Shown one piece after another: positions 8,213 through 18,757 of a DNA stretch of 64,000 bases. Position 1 is the stretch's first letter, and each line of letters starts with the position of its first letter. The notes beneath the pieces were generated by a model. That model worked only from the letters and a program-made list of their open reading frames with translations, searched no databases and had not been told where the DNA came from. The stretch is from Gemmatimonadota bacterium. GTDB taxonomy: Bacteria; Gemmatimonadota; Gemmatimonadetes; Longimicrobiales; Gaopeijiaceae. The translations under genes were made by a program, and so were the position numbers. The stretch lies in NCBI GenBank assembly GCA_028875075.1, contig JAPPGF010000023.1:1-64000 (forward strand). The letters run 5' to 3'.

Positions 8213-9592
8213 TCAGAGCAGCAGGGCCGACGCGAGCCCGAGCAAGAGCAGGAAGCCGCACATGTCGGTCAGCGCGGTCAGAAACACCGACGAGGCAATC
8301 GCCGGGTCAACTCCCATGCGGTGCAGCGCGGTGGGAATGAGGGCGCCCATTGAGGCCGCGATCAGAACATTGCCGCCGAGCGCCAACAGCAAGACCCACG
8401 GTAGCCGCGGGCTCACGCCCGGCATCACGGTCACCACGACCCAGCCAACGGTGAACGCGAAGATTCCGAGGGCGAGCCCGTTCACCAGACCCACCACGGC
8501 TTCTTTGGCGACCGCCCCGGAACGGGGCTCGAACGAGCCCCGCGCGAGCGCAATACGGCGCACGGTAACCGCTAGGGACTGCGTACCGGAGCTGCCCCCC
8601 ATGCCCGCCACGATCGGCATGATGGCGGCCAAGAACCAAAGCGACTCGATCGTGCGGCCGAAGAAAACCACGATAGACGAGGCGATCGCCGCGGTCAGGA
8701 GGTTGATTGAGAGCCACGGCAGACGTGCGCGTACTGCCGTGCGCCAGTCGGCACGGACTTCCTCTTCGTCGGAAACGCCCGCCAGCAGCAGCAGGTCTTC
8801 GGTCTGCTCGGCCTCGATAACGTCGATGACGTCGTCGAACGTGATCCGTCCGATCAGCCGGCCGTCCGGCTGAACCACCGGTACGCTCACCAGGTTGTAG
8901 CGCGACATCAGGCGTCCGACCTCCTCCTGGTCGAGGTCCGGAGGGACGGTGATGTCGATCGGCTGAACGAGTTCCCGGAGTGGCGTCGTGGGGGCCGCTA
9001 GAATGAGGTCGTCGAGGGGCACGGTGCCCTCAAGCCGTCTGGCGTCGTCCACCACAAAGACGTTGTAGAACGAGTCTACTTCACGTCCCTGACGTCGCAG
9101 ATCGCGGATTGCCTCCTCCGCCGTGAGGTCGGCTCGGATCGCCACGAGCGACGTGGTCATCAGGCTGCCTGCGGTCTCCTCCTCGAAGCGGAGGAGCCGT
9201 CGGATGTCCCCTGCGTCCTCCGCGCTCATTCGGGCGAGAACACGCGCCTGCTCTTCGGGCTTGAGCTCGGCGACAAGGTCCGTGGCGTCGTCGTCGTCGA
9301 GCGTACCGAGCAGCTCCGCACCTTTCTCGGGTGCGAGCGCCGCCAACAAATCCCCCCGGGCTTCCGCCTCCTCCATCTCGGCGAGTGCTTCGGAGGCGAG
9401 TTCGACCGGCAGAGCGCCTACCAGAGCGACGCGTTCACGCTCTTCGAGAGAGGCGAGCACGTCGGCGACGTCGCTCGGATGCAGATCGGACAGGAGGCTG
9501 GAAAGGGGCGCCAGGTCCCCTGCGGAGACCAGAGCATACACTCGCTCGCGCAGGTCGGGGTGCTTGAGATGACGGGTGGGAGCAGCGGACAT
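8213..9592 (-). CDS. mgtE: Magnesium transporter MgtE
   Basis: Inner-membrane Mg2+ channel. The domains are in the usual order: an acidic helical MgtE N-domain (LHPSDVADVL, then DDDDATDLVAEL), two CBS domains (TAGSLMTTSLVAIRADLT through VSVPVVQPDGRLIGRITFDDV), and a C-terminal five-helix membrane domain starting near WLSINLLTA with the pore signature PIVAGMGGSSGTQSL. The N-domain and CBS pair sense cytosolic Mg2+ and close the pore. An upstream in-frame GTG at 9640 exists, but the ATG at 9592 has GGAGG five nt before it and gives a 459-residue protein of normal length. It is the last gene of a - strand run after ybeY. No riboswitch was recognised upstream. Confidence 0.96.
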   Translation of the reverse strand: MSAAPTRHLKHPDLRERVYALVSAGDLAPLSSLLSDLHPSDVADVLASLEERERVALVGALPVELASEALAEMEEAEARGDLLAALAPEKGAELLGTLDDDDATDLVAELKPEEQARVLARMSAEDAGDIRRLLRFEEETAGSLMTTSLVAIRADLTAEEAIRDLRRQGREVDSFYNVFVVDDARRLEGTVPLDDLILAAPTTPLRELVQPIDITVPPDLDQEEVGRLMSRYNLVSVPVVQPDGRLIGRITFDDVIDVIEAEQTEDLLLLAGVSDEEEVRADWRTAVRARLPWLSINLLTAAIASSIVVFFGRTIESLWFLAAIMPIVAGMGGSSGTQSLAVTVRRIALARGSFEPRSGAVAKEAVVGLVNGLALGIFAFTVGWVVVTVMPGVSPRLPWVLLLALGGNVLIAASMGALIPTALHRMGVDPAIASSVFLTALTDMCGFLLLLGLASALLL

Positions 9593-9700
9593 CGTACCTC
9601 CGAAGCAGGAAGCGGCGTCAGGTCCGGCGGCGCGCACCAAGATCCCCGAGCCGGCCGCTGCCCCGCAAGCGGCGCAAGTGCCCTCGGCCCCGTCAACGGG

Positions 9701-10126
9701 CTAGCCGGCGCGCATCACCTCGGAGACCAGCGCCTCTTGCCGACGCCACATCGGTGAATCGATACGCCCGTCCGTATCTTGCGGATGATCCCAGCCGAGC
9801 ACGTGGAGCGTCCCGTGGATGGCCAGCCGCACCAGTTCCTCAATCTCGGTGACGCCCTCCTCCGATGCCTGCCGCCGGGCCTGCTCCACACCCACGTACA
9901 CGTCCCCGACCACGGGCTCGCCGGCCTGGCGCAGAGCAAACGAGAGCGAATCGGTAGGGCAGTCATGGCCCAGATGGCGCCGGTTGAGCTCCCGGATATC
10001 CTCGTCCCCCAGGAGGGAAAGCGAGATCTCTGCAGCCTCCACGCGCTCGTCTCGGAGCGTCCGTCGCACCGCCCGTTCCAGCAGCCCGAGCGGGGCGTTC
10101 GCGAAGCGTCCGCGCGCTATGGACAC
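9701..10126 (-). CDS. ybeY: Endoribonuclease YbeY (rRNA maturation factor)
   Basis: Zinc-dependent single-strand endoribonuclease used in 16S rRNA 3'-end maturation and ribosome quality control. The 141-residue protein has the family signature HGTLHVLGWDH with three zinc-binding histidines (His104, His108, His114), preceded by the conserved LSFAL and GDVYVG segments. It starts with GTG, 23 bp after the stop of the 7TM-HD gene, so both are probably on one mRNA. phoH, pgpH and ybeY neighbours are typical of many bacteria, which supports the call. Confidence 0.95.
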   Translation of the reverse strand: MSIARGRFANAPLGLLERAVRRTLRDERVEAAEISLSLLGDEDIRELNRRHLGHDCPTDSLSFALRQAGEPVVGDVYVGVEQARRQASEEGVTEIEELVRLAIHGTLHVLGWDHPQDTDGRIDSPMWRRQEALVSEVMRAG

Positions 10127-10149
10127 TTCCGGCGCGGGGAGCCAGTCGT

Positions 10150-12417
10150 TCAGGACGTTCCCTCTCGACCGACTCCGCTCCGCTCATCGGCTCCGGGATC
10201 GCCCGGTTGCGCCTCTGTGAGGTGACGAGTCTGGGGATAGTCTATGCGCTGGTGGTAGACGCCCGACAGCATCTTGACGAACGCCTCCTCGACCTGCGTG
10301 ATCTGCTGCAGCGTGATCGGCGACTCGTCCAGCTGGCCAGCGCGCATCTTGGATGCCACGATCGATTGAACGAGTTCTCGGATCCGTTCGGTGGTCGGAT
10401 CCTCGAGCGCACGCGTGGCTGACTCGATCGAATCCGCTAGCATGGCGACAGTCGTCTCTCGAGACTGCGGCTTGGGTCCGGGGTAGGTATAGTCCTCCAC
10501 ATCTAGCGCGCCTTCTCCGTACAACTCCACCGCCTTGTCCCAGAAGAATCCGATCCGTTGCGTGCCGTGGTGCTCTGGAACGAATGCTGCCACCACGTCC
10601 GGCACCCTCGCCTCACGTGCCATCCGCAGCCCTTCGACAACGTGCTCCTTGACGATCGCCGCCGACGCATCCGGCTCAAGTTGATCGTGGAGGTTTACGC
10701 GATCGGGTTGATTCTCGACGAAGTAATGCGGACGTAGCGTCTTTCCCACGTCGTGGTGGTAGATCCCCACTCGGCAAAGCAAACCGTTGGCCCCGATTGC
10801 GTTGCACGCCGCTTCCCCGAGGTTTGCGACGTTGATGCTGTGGGCGTACGTGCCAGGCGCCTCCATCGAGAGGCGCTTCAGGAGCGGCCGATTGGGGTCG
10901 GCCCACTCCAACAACGTCTGGTCCGTTGTAATCCCGGTGACCAGCTCGAAGACGGGGATGAATCCCATCGCCAGCACCGAAGAGAGGATCGCGTTCCCAC
11001 CGGCGGCCGCGAGTGCGACCACAAGCCCTTCCGGGCGCTGCTCACCCAGCATCCAGAAGGACAACAGCACGCCGGCGTAGGCGGCCGCGATGATCGCCAC
11101 GAAGATCCAGGTTTGCGCCCGCCTGCGCACCGCACGCACCGACAGTGCCGCGGCCGAACCGCCCACCAACGTCGTCCCCAGCACGCTGAAGCTGTCGAAT
11201 GCGTCCTGTGCAACGGTCAGGACCGACAGCACCATGACCATGACGAGTGCTATGCGTCCATCCCACAGCACGGAGACGGTCAGCGCCACGAACGCGATCG
11301 GCAGAAGCTCGGCGGGAAAGCCGTAGGCCGCAATGACCTTAGCGATCACAAAGTAACCGACTGCCAAGACGGCGAGCGTCAGCACCCAGCGGAAGTTGGC
11401 GTAGAGCTCGGAGCGGAAGAAAAACACCAGCAGTCCGAATACGAGAAGGAGCAGCACGTTCAGGGAAGCCGCCCCCGTGAGTGGCCGCCACTGGACACCC
11501 TCCCTCTCGATCAGGCCGAGAGCGCGCAGCTCGTTCTCGTAGGCGTTGAGTCGCTGGAGCCGGGCGGGCGTGATCGGATCTCCCGCTCGCACGAGATTCT
11601 GACCCTCTAGGACCTCCTCCTCGATGACCGCCACCGAACGCGCAGCCGCATCTCGGTCGAGTTCGGTAGCTGCTAGGTTCAGACGATACGTGTATTCGAC
11701 ATACTGGATGAGGACGAGACGAAGAACTTCCTGCACATCCGGGCTCACTTCGCTCGGCAGCAGCCCGACCGCGCGCTCGAAGAACTCGAGCGACGATAGC
11801 ACGTCCTGGAACGGCAGCGATCGCTCGCTGGGCGACAGATTGAGTGGATCGACGCCCTCCTGCACGTCCCGCACCGTGATGTTGTCCGTTGTGACGGCCT
11901 GGAGTTGAGAGTTGTCGGCGACTCCGCTCGGGAGGATCTCCCGAGCCGCGCGTCCGGCCGTTGTACGCACTAGGTCGAAGCCCTGAGCGTCGGCGAGCAA
12001 CGCGACCTGTTCGGGCTGAGCGGCGATCGAGCTCTCACTCAAGGTCTCAAGGAGTGCCGCCATACCGCCCATGAGGCGCGCGCTGTCGACGCGACCGAAG
12101 AAGCGGGCCAGTCTGGCCGCCATCGTGTCTGCGGCCAGGGGGACGTAGTCGAACGTGGGGGGAACTGCGGACCGTGCCTCGGCACGGTCGTCTTCCAGAT
12201 CCGCCGGAGTCTTGGGCACCTGGAACGGAACGCGGGCGAACACGTCCTCAGTCGCGACGTCACCCGCCTGATAACGGTCCACCTCCATCCTCTCGGCAGG
12301 CGGAAACAGCCCAGTAACGACCGCGGCAACGACCAGCAAGACGATTAGCCGAGAGCCGTGGTAGACGCGCCAGTCCGACCAGAGTCCCTTGGGAGGGCCG
12401 GATAGCGGCTCCAGCAC
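10150..12417 (-). CDS. pgpH: PgpH-type 7TM-HD phosphohydrolase (c-di-AMP phosphodiesterase family)
   Basis: This is a 755-residue membrane protein. One N-terminal helix (RLIVLLVVAAVVTGLF, residues ~27-42) is followed by a long extracytoplasmic 7TMR-HDED-type region (about 45-310), a block of seven hydrophobic helices (about 320-500) and a cytoplasmic HD domain. The HD core shows HSINVANLGEAAC, then YHHDVGK with the catalytic His555-Asp556, and EHHGT. PgpH proteins hydrolyse c-di-AMP to pApA; whether c-di-AMP is the substrate here is inferred from family membership. It lies between phoH and ybeY, the usual neighbourhood. Confidence 0.93.
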   Translation of the reverse strand: MLEPLSGPPKGLWSDWRVYHGSRLIVLLVVAAVVTGLFPPAERMEVDRYQAGDVATEDVFARVPFQVPKTPADLEDDRAEARSAVPPTFDYVPLAADTMAARLARFFGRVDSARLMGGMAALLETLSESSIAAQPEQVALLADAQGFDLVRTTAGRAAREILPSGVADNSQLQAVTTDNITVRDVQEGVDPLNLSPSERSLPFQDVLSSLEFFERAVGLLPSEVSPDVQEVLRLVLIQYVEYTYRLNLAATELDRDAAARSVAVIEEEVLEGQNLVRAGDPITPARLQRLNAYENELRALGLIEREGVQWRPLTGAASLNVLLLLVFGLLVFFFRSELYANFRWVLTLAVLAVGYFVIAKVIAAYGFPAELLPIAFVALTVSVLWDGRIALVMVMVLSVLTVAQDAFDSFSVLGTTLVGGSAAALSVRAVRRRAQTWIFVAIIAAAYAGVLLSFWMLGEQRPEGLVVALAAAGGNAILSSVLAMGFIPVFELVTGITTDQTLLEWADPNRPLLKRLSMEAPGTYAHSINVANLGEAACNAIGANGLLCRVGIYHHDVGKTLRPHYFVENQPDRVNLHDQLEPDASAAIVKEHVVEGLRMAREARVPDVVAAFVPEHHGTQRIGFFWDKAVELYGEGALDVEDYTYPGPKPQSRETTVAMLADSIESATRALEDPTTERIRELVQSIVASKMRAGQLDESPITLQQITQVEEAFVKMLSGVYHQRIDYPQTRHLTEAQPGDPGADERSGVGREGTS

Positions 12418-12604
12418 GGTGTCGAGTTCTCCGTCCGCGCTCAGTTAGGGCCTCCGATGGTTCCCGCGGCGAAGGGAGCTCCCGTCCATGGACCTGGCAA
12501 CCGATCGGGTGGAGCGTCTGCCGGGCGGAGCGAGAACTGGGTGGACTCCGACGGCTTTCGCCGCGAGGAGAAGACGACGCGGGACGGGCCGGACCGTTGC
12601 GAGT

Positions 12605-13591
12605 TCACTCAGGCTCCTCATCCGGGTCGGTTTCGTCATACGCGCGGATGATGTCTTTCACGAGGCGGTGCCGGATCACGTCGGTGGCATCGAGATAGAG
12701 AATCGAGATCCCGTCGATCCCCACGAGGATCCGTTCGACTTGCAGTAAGCCCGAGTCCTGCGCGCGGGGAAGATCGATCTGGGTCTTGTCTCCGGTGATG
12801 ACGACGCGGGAGTTCAGCCCCAGCCGAGTCAGGAACATCTTCATCTGCGCCGTAGTGGCGTTCTGCGCCTCGTCGAGAATCACGAACGCGTCCGACAGCG
12901 TGCGCCCGCGCATGTAGGCGAGCGGCGCGATCTCGATCGTGTGGTCTTGGATCGCGCGGCGAACACGCTCGATCGGCATCATGTCTTCCAACGCATCGTA
13001 CAGCGGGCGCAGGTAAGGATCCACCTTCTCTTGCAGGTCACCCGGCAAGAAGCCGAGGTTCTCACCGGCCTCCACTGCGGGGCGTGCCAGGATGATGCGC
13101 TTGACGCGCTTCTTGTAGAGCGCCTCGACCGCCTTGGCGACGGCCAGGTAAGTCTTGCCGGTACCAGCCGGACCGATACTGATGACGATGTCGCTCTGTG
13201 CGATCTCTTCAAGGTAGCGGCGCTGTCCGTCCGACTTGGGCGAGATCACCTTGCGCGAACCCGGCAGCGCTATCCGGATCTCGTCGCCCGGCGCCACCAC
13301 CGCCTCTGGGCCGACTAGGTCCATGCTCTGCGCGAAGCGTGCGATATCGTCTACGTCGAAGGGGGCCCGCAGACGTGCCAGTTCAATCAGATGACGGACG
13401 ACCGGCACCGCATGCTCGACAGAATCCAGCTCTCCCGACAACACGACGTGGTCTCCACGCAGAACAACTCGGATCCCGAAAGTCCGTGCGATCTCCTGGA
13501 TGTGCGCGTCGTTGACCCCGGCCAGGAGCAGGTGCTCCGCTCCTTCGGTATCCAGGCGGTGCTCGACGATCGTCCCAGGTCCGTTCGTCAT
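12605..13591 (-). CDS. phoH: PhoH-like ATPase
   Basis: This 328-residue protein has an N-terminal KH-like region (residues ~10-75) and a P-loop ATPase domain: Walker A GPAGTGKT at residues 140-147, the PhoH-typical RPAVEAGENLGFLPGDL, Walker B FVILDEAQN and the sensor VITGDKTQIDLP. The family is linked to RNA metabolism and phosphate stress, and its exact role is not known. GGGAGG sits a few nt before the ATG. A 187-bp spacer without a recognisable signal separates it from the pgpH-like gene. Confidence 0.95.
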   Translation of the reverse strand: MTNGPGTIVEHRLDTEGAEHLLLAGVNDAHIQEIARTFGIRVVLRGDHVVLSGELDSVEHAVPVVRHLIELARLRAPFDVDDIARFAQSMDLVGPEAVVAPGDEIRIALPGSRKVISPKSDGQRRYLEEIAQSDIVISIGPAGTGKTYLAVAKAVEALYKKRVKRIILARPAVEAGENLGFLPGDLQEKVDPYLRPLYDALEDMMPIERVRRAIQDHTIEIAPLAYMRGRTLSDAFVILDEAQNATTAQMKMFLTRLGLNSRVVITGDKTQIDLPRAQDSGLLQVERILVGIDGISILYLDATDVIRHRLVKDIIRAYDETDPDEEPE

Positions 13592-13600
13592 CGGCCTCCC

Positions 13601-15367
<1,767 letters not shown>

Positions 15368-15493
15368 CGGGTCTCCGGGGTCGGTGTTTGAGTGCGGGGC
15401 GATCACCGCGCCCAGCGGACGGGATTCACCAATACCCCCACGTCACCCCGCACAGGTCCGCTGCCCCGTCCCAGGGCGCGTTTCCTCCGCTCG

Positions 15494-15521
15494 CGTACGA
15501 ACGGCCGGTGCCGTTCGTACG
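15494..15521. repeat. Perfect 12-bp inverted repeat in the aspS-rlmN divergent intergenic region
   Basis: The arms CGTACGAACGGC (15494-15505) and GCCGTTCGTACG (15510-15521) are perfect complements around a CGGT loop. The site lies in the ~299-bp space between the divergent starts of aspS and rlmN. Neither strand has a T-run after it, so it is not a normal intrinsic terminator. An operator for a dimeric regulator or an mRNA hairpin is possible. Confidence 0.75.
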
Positions 15522-15666
15522 AGGGCGGAGGGCATCCGAGTGGACCGACGTCAGGGAAAGTCAGGATAAGGCAGCGCATGCGAAGAGTCCGGGGCCAACG
15601 CCCCGAGCGAGGCCGATCCGGCTATACCCGCGTGCTCCGGGGTATCCTCACGGAAGGGGAGACAGT

Positions 15667-16827
15667 ATGGCCGATCCAGAACGATACGACGGTAGCGGCA
15701 TCCATCCCGAGGCGCAGCGCGAGCGTCGAACGGATCTGCTGTCGTTGACCCCGGAGGACCTGCGTGACCGGGTCGGCCACTTCATGGGCTCGCGCCACGA
15801 GCCCGTCTACCGTGTCGATCAAGTGGCGCGATGGGTCTACGGCGGCGAAGCTCGCTCCATCGCCGAGATGACCAACGTCCCGCACCAGCTACGTACAGAG
15901 CTGGACCGGTACTTCACACTCGACGAGCCCGAGCCGGCGCGCGTGAGCCGCTCCGCGGACGGTACTGCCAAGCACCTCTGGCGGCTCCGCGACGGCGAGC
16001 TGATCGAATCCGTGCTGATCCCGACCGGCGACCGCCTGACTCTTTGCCTTTCCTCGCAGGCTGGCTGCGCGATGGGATGCACGTTCTGCGCGACGGGCTG
16101 GGCCGGCTTCTCGCGCCATCTTACAGCGGGGGAAATCGTTGCACAGTTCAGGGCGAGCCGGCGGTGGGCGGCCGCCGAAGGTCATCCCGCCGTCTCGAAC
16201 ATAGTCTACATGGGGATGGGCGAGCCGCTCGCCAACCGCGAGCCGGTCATGGCGTCACTCATGATCCTCAACCAAGGCTACGGCGTCGGCGCGCGGCGCA
16301 TCACCGTCTCAACCGTGGGCCTGGTCCCGGGAATACTAGACCTTGCCCGTCGTCCGGAGCAGTTTCGGCTCGCTGTCTCCCTTCACGCGCCCGACAGCGA
16401 GCTGCGCCGCAGGCTGATCCCACTTGAGCAGCGGCATCCGCTCCCTGAGCTTCTAGCGGCTTTGCGGACGTTCGACGCGGCCGGCGGCAAGCGGATCACA
16501 TTCGAGTACACAATGATCAAGGACGTCAACGACGATCCGGCACTCGCGGTGCGTCTGGCCACGATCGCTGCCGGACTGCAAGCATTCGTGAACCTGATCC
16601 CCTATAACCCCACCCCGTACCGCAACTGGCAGCCAAGCCCGCGCGAGCGGATCGGCGCGTTTCGGAAGGTGCTGGCGGAGTGTGGCGTGAACTGCGCAGT
16701 GCGAGCGCCCCGCGGGCGGGACATCGACGCGGCATGTGGGCAGCTGAGGGCACGGGCGCTCACCAGCCTGGCGGTGCCGGTCGAGCAACAAGGAGAACAG
16801 CAAGATGCCAAGCGGCTGTCGGAGTAA
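15667..16827 (+). CDS. rlmN: Dual-specificity RNA methyltransferase RlmN (23S rRNA A2503 / tRNA A37)
   Basis: Radical-SAM enzyme that adds a C2 methyl group to adenosine in 23S rRNA and tRNAs. The 4Fe-4S motif C-x3-C-x2-C is in QAGCAMGCTFCATG. SNIVYMGMGEPLANREPV and VSLHAPDSELRRRLIPLEQ are family landmarks, and the C-terminal RGRDIDAACGQL carries the active-site Cys used for methyl transfer. The open frame runs back to 15388, but the ATG at 15667 has GGGGAG with a 5-nt gap and starts a 386-residue protein of normal length. It is transcribed away from aspS. Confidence 0.95.
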   Translation: MADPERYDGSGIHPEAQRERRTDLLSLTPEDLRDRVGHFMGSRHEPVYRVDQVARWVYGGEARSIAEMTNVPHQLRTELDRYFTLDEPEPARVSRSADGTAKHLWRLRDGELIESVLIPTGDRLTLCLSSQAGCAMGCTFCATGWAGFSRHLTAGEIVAQFRASRRWAAAEGHPAVSNIVYMGMGEPLANREPVMASLMILNQGYGVGARRITVSTVGLVPGILDLARRPEQFRLAVSLHAPDSELRRRLIPLEQRHPLPELLAALRTFDAAGGKRITFEYTMIKDVNDDPALAVRLATIAAGLQAFVNLIPYNPTPYRNWQPSPRERIGAFRKVLAECGVNCAVRAPRGRDIDAACGQLRARALTSLAVPVEQQGEQQDAKRLSE

Positions 16828-16842
16828 CACGACCCTCTGCGT

Positions 16843-17607
16843 TCATTCGATCCGATCGCCGATCCGGCGCCAACGTATGTCCCTGATCCAGGGGAACGGC
16901 CGGAATGACTCTTTGTCGTAGCTGAAGTAGATGAAGACCGCACGACCTTCGAGCCGCCACCGCTCGAGCAGCCCCCAGTAGCGCGAATCCAGGCTGGTCT
17001 CGCGGTTGTCCCCCAACATGAAGTAGTGGCCCTCCGGAACAATCAGCGGTCCCCAGCTGTCACGGGTCGGCCGGTATCCGCCTGGATCGTGACCGGGTGC
17101 TAGGTACGCCTTCTGCCACCCCATCCACGGATCCACCTGGTCTCCCTCATCGGAGTGGCGCACCCACGGCTCAAGCACGCGCTCCCCGTTGATATAGAGC
17201 ACCTTGTCTTCCATGTGGAGCGTGTCTCCCGGCATGCCGACGAGCCGTTTCACGAGCTTCAGCTCGTCCTCATGCGGCGGGTCGAACACAAGGACGTCGA
17301 AGCGTCGTGGCTCGGAGTAGCCGGGCAATCGGGCTGTCGTGAAGGGAATGCGACCTCCGAGCGCGAGCCGGTTGACCATGAGGAAGTCCCCTACCAGCAG
17401 GGTTTCCTCCATCGACCCGGATGTAATGACGAAATTCTGGATCACGAACGAGCGAAGCACGAGAAACAGCGCGAGCGCGAGAAGCAGCGACTTCGCTCCT
17501 TCCCACATTGTACTGGAGGCTCGAGCCTTGGCCTTGGGCTCGGTGACTCGCTCGGCGTCGGTGTTCGCCGTGCCTACCAGGTGCCCGCGCTTGCGCTTCT
17601 TCCCCAC
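16843..17607 (-). CDS. lepB: Signal peptidase I
   Basis: Membrane serine protease that removes signal peptides. One N-terminal helix (LLLALALFLVLRSFVIQ) leads into the catalytic SGSMEETLLVGD with nucleophile Ser65. The general base is Lys120 in LVKRLVGMPGD, and the late box GDNRETSLDSRYWG completes the fold. The longer frame (to 17790) is rejected because a GTG at 17607 shares one base with the upstream gene's stop (TAGTG), has a run of G residues just upstream and gives 254 residues. An N-terminal basic stretch (GKKRKRG) precedes the membrane helix. It is coupled to the LytR_C gene. Confidence 0.94.
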   Translation of the reverse strand: MGKKRKRGHLVGTANTDAERVTEPKAKARASSTMWEGAKSLLLALALFLVLRSFVIQNFVITSGSMEETLLVGDFLMVNRLALGGRIPFTTARLPGYSEPRRFDVLVFDPPHEDELKLVKRLVGMPGDTLHMEDKVLYINGERVLEPWVRHSDEGDQVDPWMGWQKAYLAPGHDPGGYRPTRDSWGPLIVPEGHYFMLGDNRETSLDSRYWGLLERWRLEGRAVFIYFSYDKESFRPFPWIRDIRWRRIGDRIE

Positions 17608-18182
17608 TATCGCCCCCCGTCTCCCGCCGGATTCGTCAGCGTGCCTGCCGGACGCTCCCGCACGGGGGCTGGCTCCCGCCGCGGCATATAGCGCCGAGGG
17701 TCCCACCACGCGCGTCCGGGAGGCGCCCTCTCCACCCCGGGTTGCGGGCCTTGCGCCGGCTCGAGCGGTTTCCAGTCCTGCCCGAGCCATACCGACACGT
17801 CCACGAACAGGTTCGAGTCTGGGCGGCTAAGCACCGTGCGAACCTCGAGCGCGTCGGCGACGGTGCGGGCCGACTCGAGTCGCCCAACCCGGTCGAGCAC
17901 CACCGAAGAGTCGCGGTCGAAGCGATCCGCGTTACCGAAGTAGACGACGTCGAAGCCCGCCTCTCGTAGCACGTCGGTCGCGGTCCGCGCCAGGCCCGGT
18001 GTCCCGCCCGAATTCAACACCTCGACCCGGACGCGAGCCTGCGGTCGGGCGACTCGGCGTGCGGTCTCAACCGTGGCGACGACGGGCGGAGTCGCCCGTT
18101 TTTGCGCCAACACGTAGCCGGTCAGGACGCCGACACCGATAAGTGAGACGCCCAGAATCAGAGCTCGGATGCGCCTGCCCAC
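17607..18182 (-). CDS. Membrane-anchored LytR C-terminal (LytR_C) domain protein
   Basis: The protein has about 191 residues from the GTG at 18182, which follows a G-rich ribosome-binding stretch; the frame upstream to 18335 overlaps the preceding gene. A single N-terminal helix (ALILGVSLIGVGVLTGYVLA) anchors it. The domain that follows begins VRVEVLNSGGTPGLARTATDVLREAGFDVV, typical of LytR_C, then a Pro-rich tail. Function is unknown; such proteins often sit beside YqeK/RsfS genes. It overlaps the HD gene by about 25 nt and the lepB start by 1 nt. Confidence 0.85.
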   Translation of the reverse strand: MGRRIRALILGVSLIGVGVLTGYVLAQKRATPPVVATVETARRVARPQARVRVEVLNSGGTPGLARTATDVLREAGFDVVYFGNADRFDRDSSVVLDRVGRLESARTVADALEVRTVLSRPDSNLFVDVSVWLGQDWKPLEPAQGPQPGVERAPPGRAWWDPRRYMPRREPAPVRERPAGTLTNPAGDGGR

Positions 18183-18757
18183 GGCTGCCCCCCCGCCATA
18201 CGATTCCAGAATTCGACCGTCTCCCAGCGCAAGGGCAGGCCTCGTTCCAGTAGATGCGAGATGCGTGCGAAGACGATCTCCTTGACAACCTCGGCCATGC
18301 CCCCGGGCATGCGAGCCCGGAGGGCCGCACGCCATTCGTTCATGTCGTTCCGTCCCGGCTCAAGAAAATCCGCCGCGTAGAGCGCCCAACCGGTTCGTCC
18401 GAGGTCGGGGTGACCGAGCGTGTGGTACGCGAGCGCCGTGAGCAAGTCCTCGTCGTCCACGCCGTCCGCACGCAGCCGGGCCGCTACCGCCGGACCATGG
18501 AGTAGCGGCTCAGGAAACTCCCGGCCGTCCCCCCCTAGCAGAGCTAGCAGTTCGGCCTCGGATGCCCCCTTTAGCGCGTCGTGGAGATAGCCGGCCGCGA
18601 TCCACCGAGTCCGTTCGTCCGTGGGAACGGCCGCCGCTATCGCCCAGTTCTCGAGCAGCCCCGCCACCCTCTCGACGTGTCGGCGTCGCTTCTCGTCCAG
18701 TTCGGCCCAGGCTGGCAGGTGCCCGGCGGCGGCCCGCTCGACGACAGGATGGGTCAA
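18158..18757 (-). CDS. yqeK: YqeK-like HD-domain phosphohydrolase
   Basis: This 199-residue protein has HD-superfamily metal ligands: His27 in RRRHVERV, His59-Asp60 in GYLHDALKG, His87 in LLHGPAVAARL and the Y-H pair in AYHTLGHPDLG. YqeK enzymes hydrolyse diadenosine tetraphosphate. The next gene is a LytR_C protein, as in many yqeK loci, which supports this over a generic HD protein. Start and panC stop overlap by 4 nt (ATGA). Confidence 0.82.
   Translation of the reverse strand: MTHPVVERAAAGHLPAWAELDEKRRRHVERVAGLLENWAIAAAVPTDERTRWIAAGYLHDALKGASEAELLALLGGDGREFPEPLLHGPAVAARLRADGVDDEDLLTALAYHTLGHPDLGRTGWALYAADFLEPGRNDMNEWRAALRARMPGGMAEVVKEIVFARISHLLERGLPLRWETVEFWNRMAGGQPWAGASEL

Noticed and set aside
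10753..11610. 285-codon frame on the + strand
   Set aside because: Antisense to the 7TM-HD gene; its protein is His/Arg/Gln-rich without a domain.
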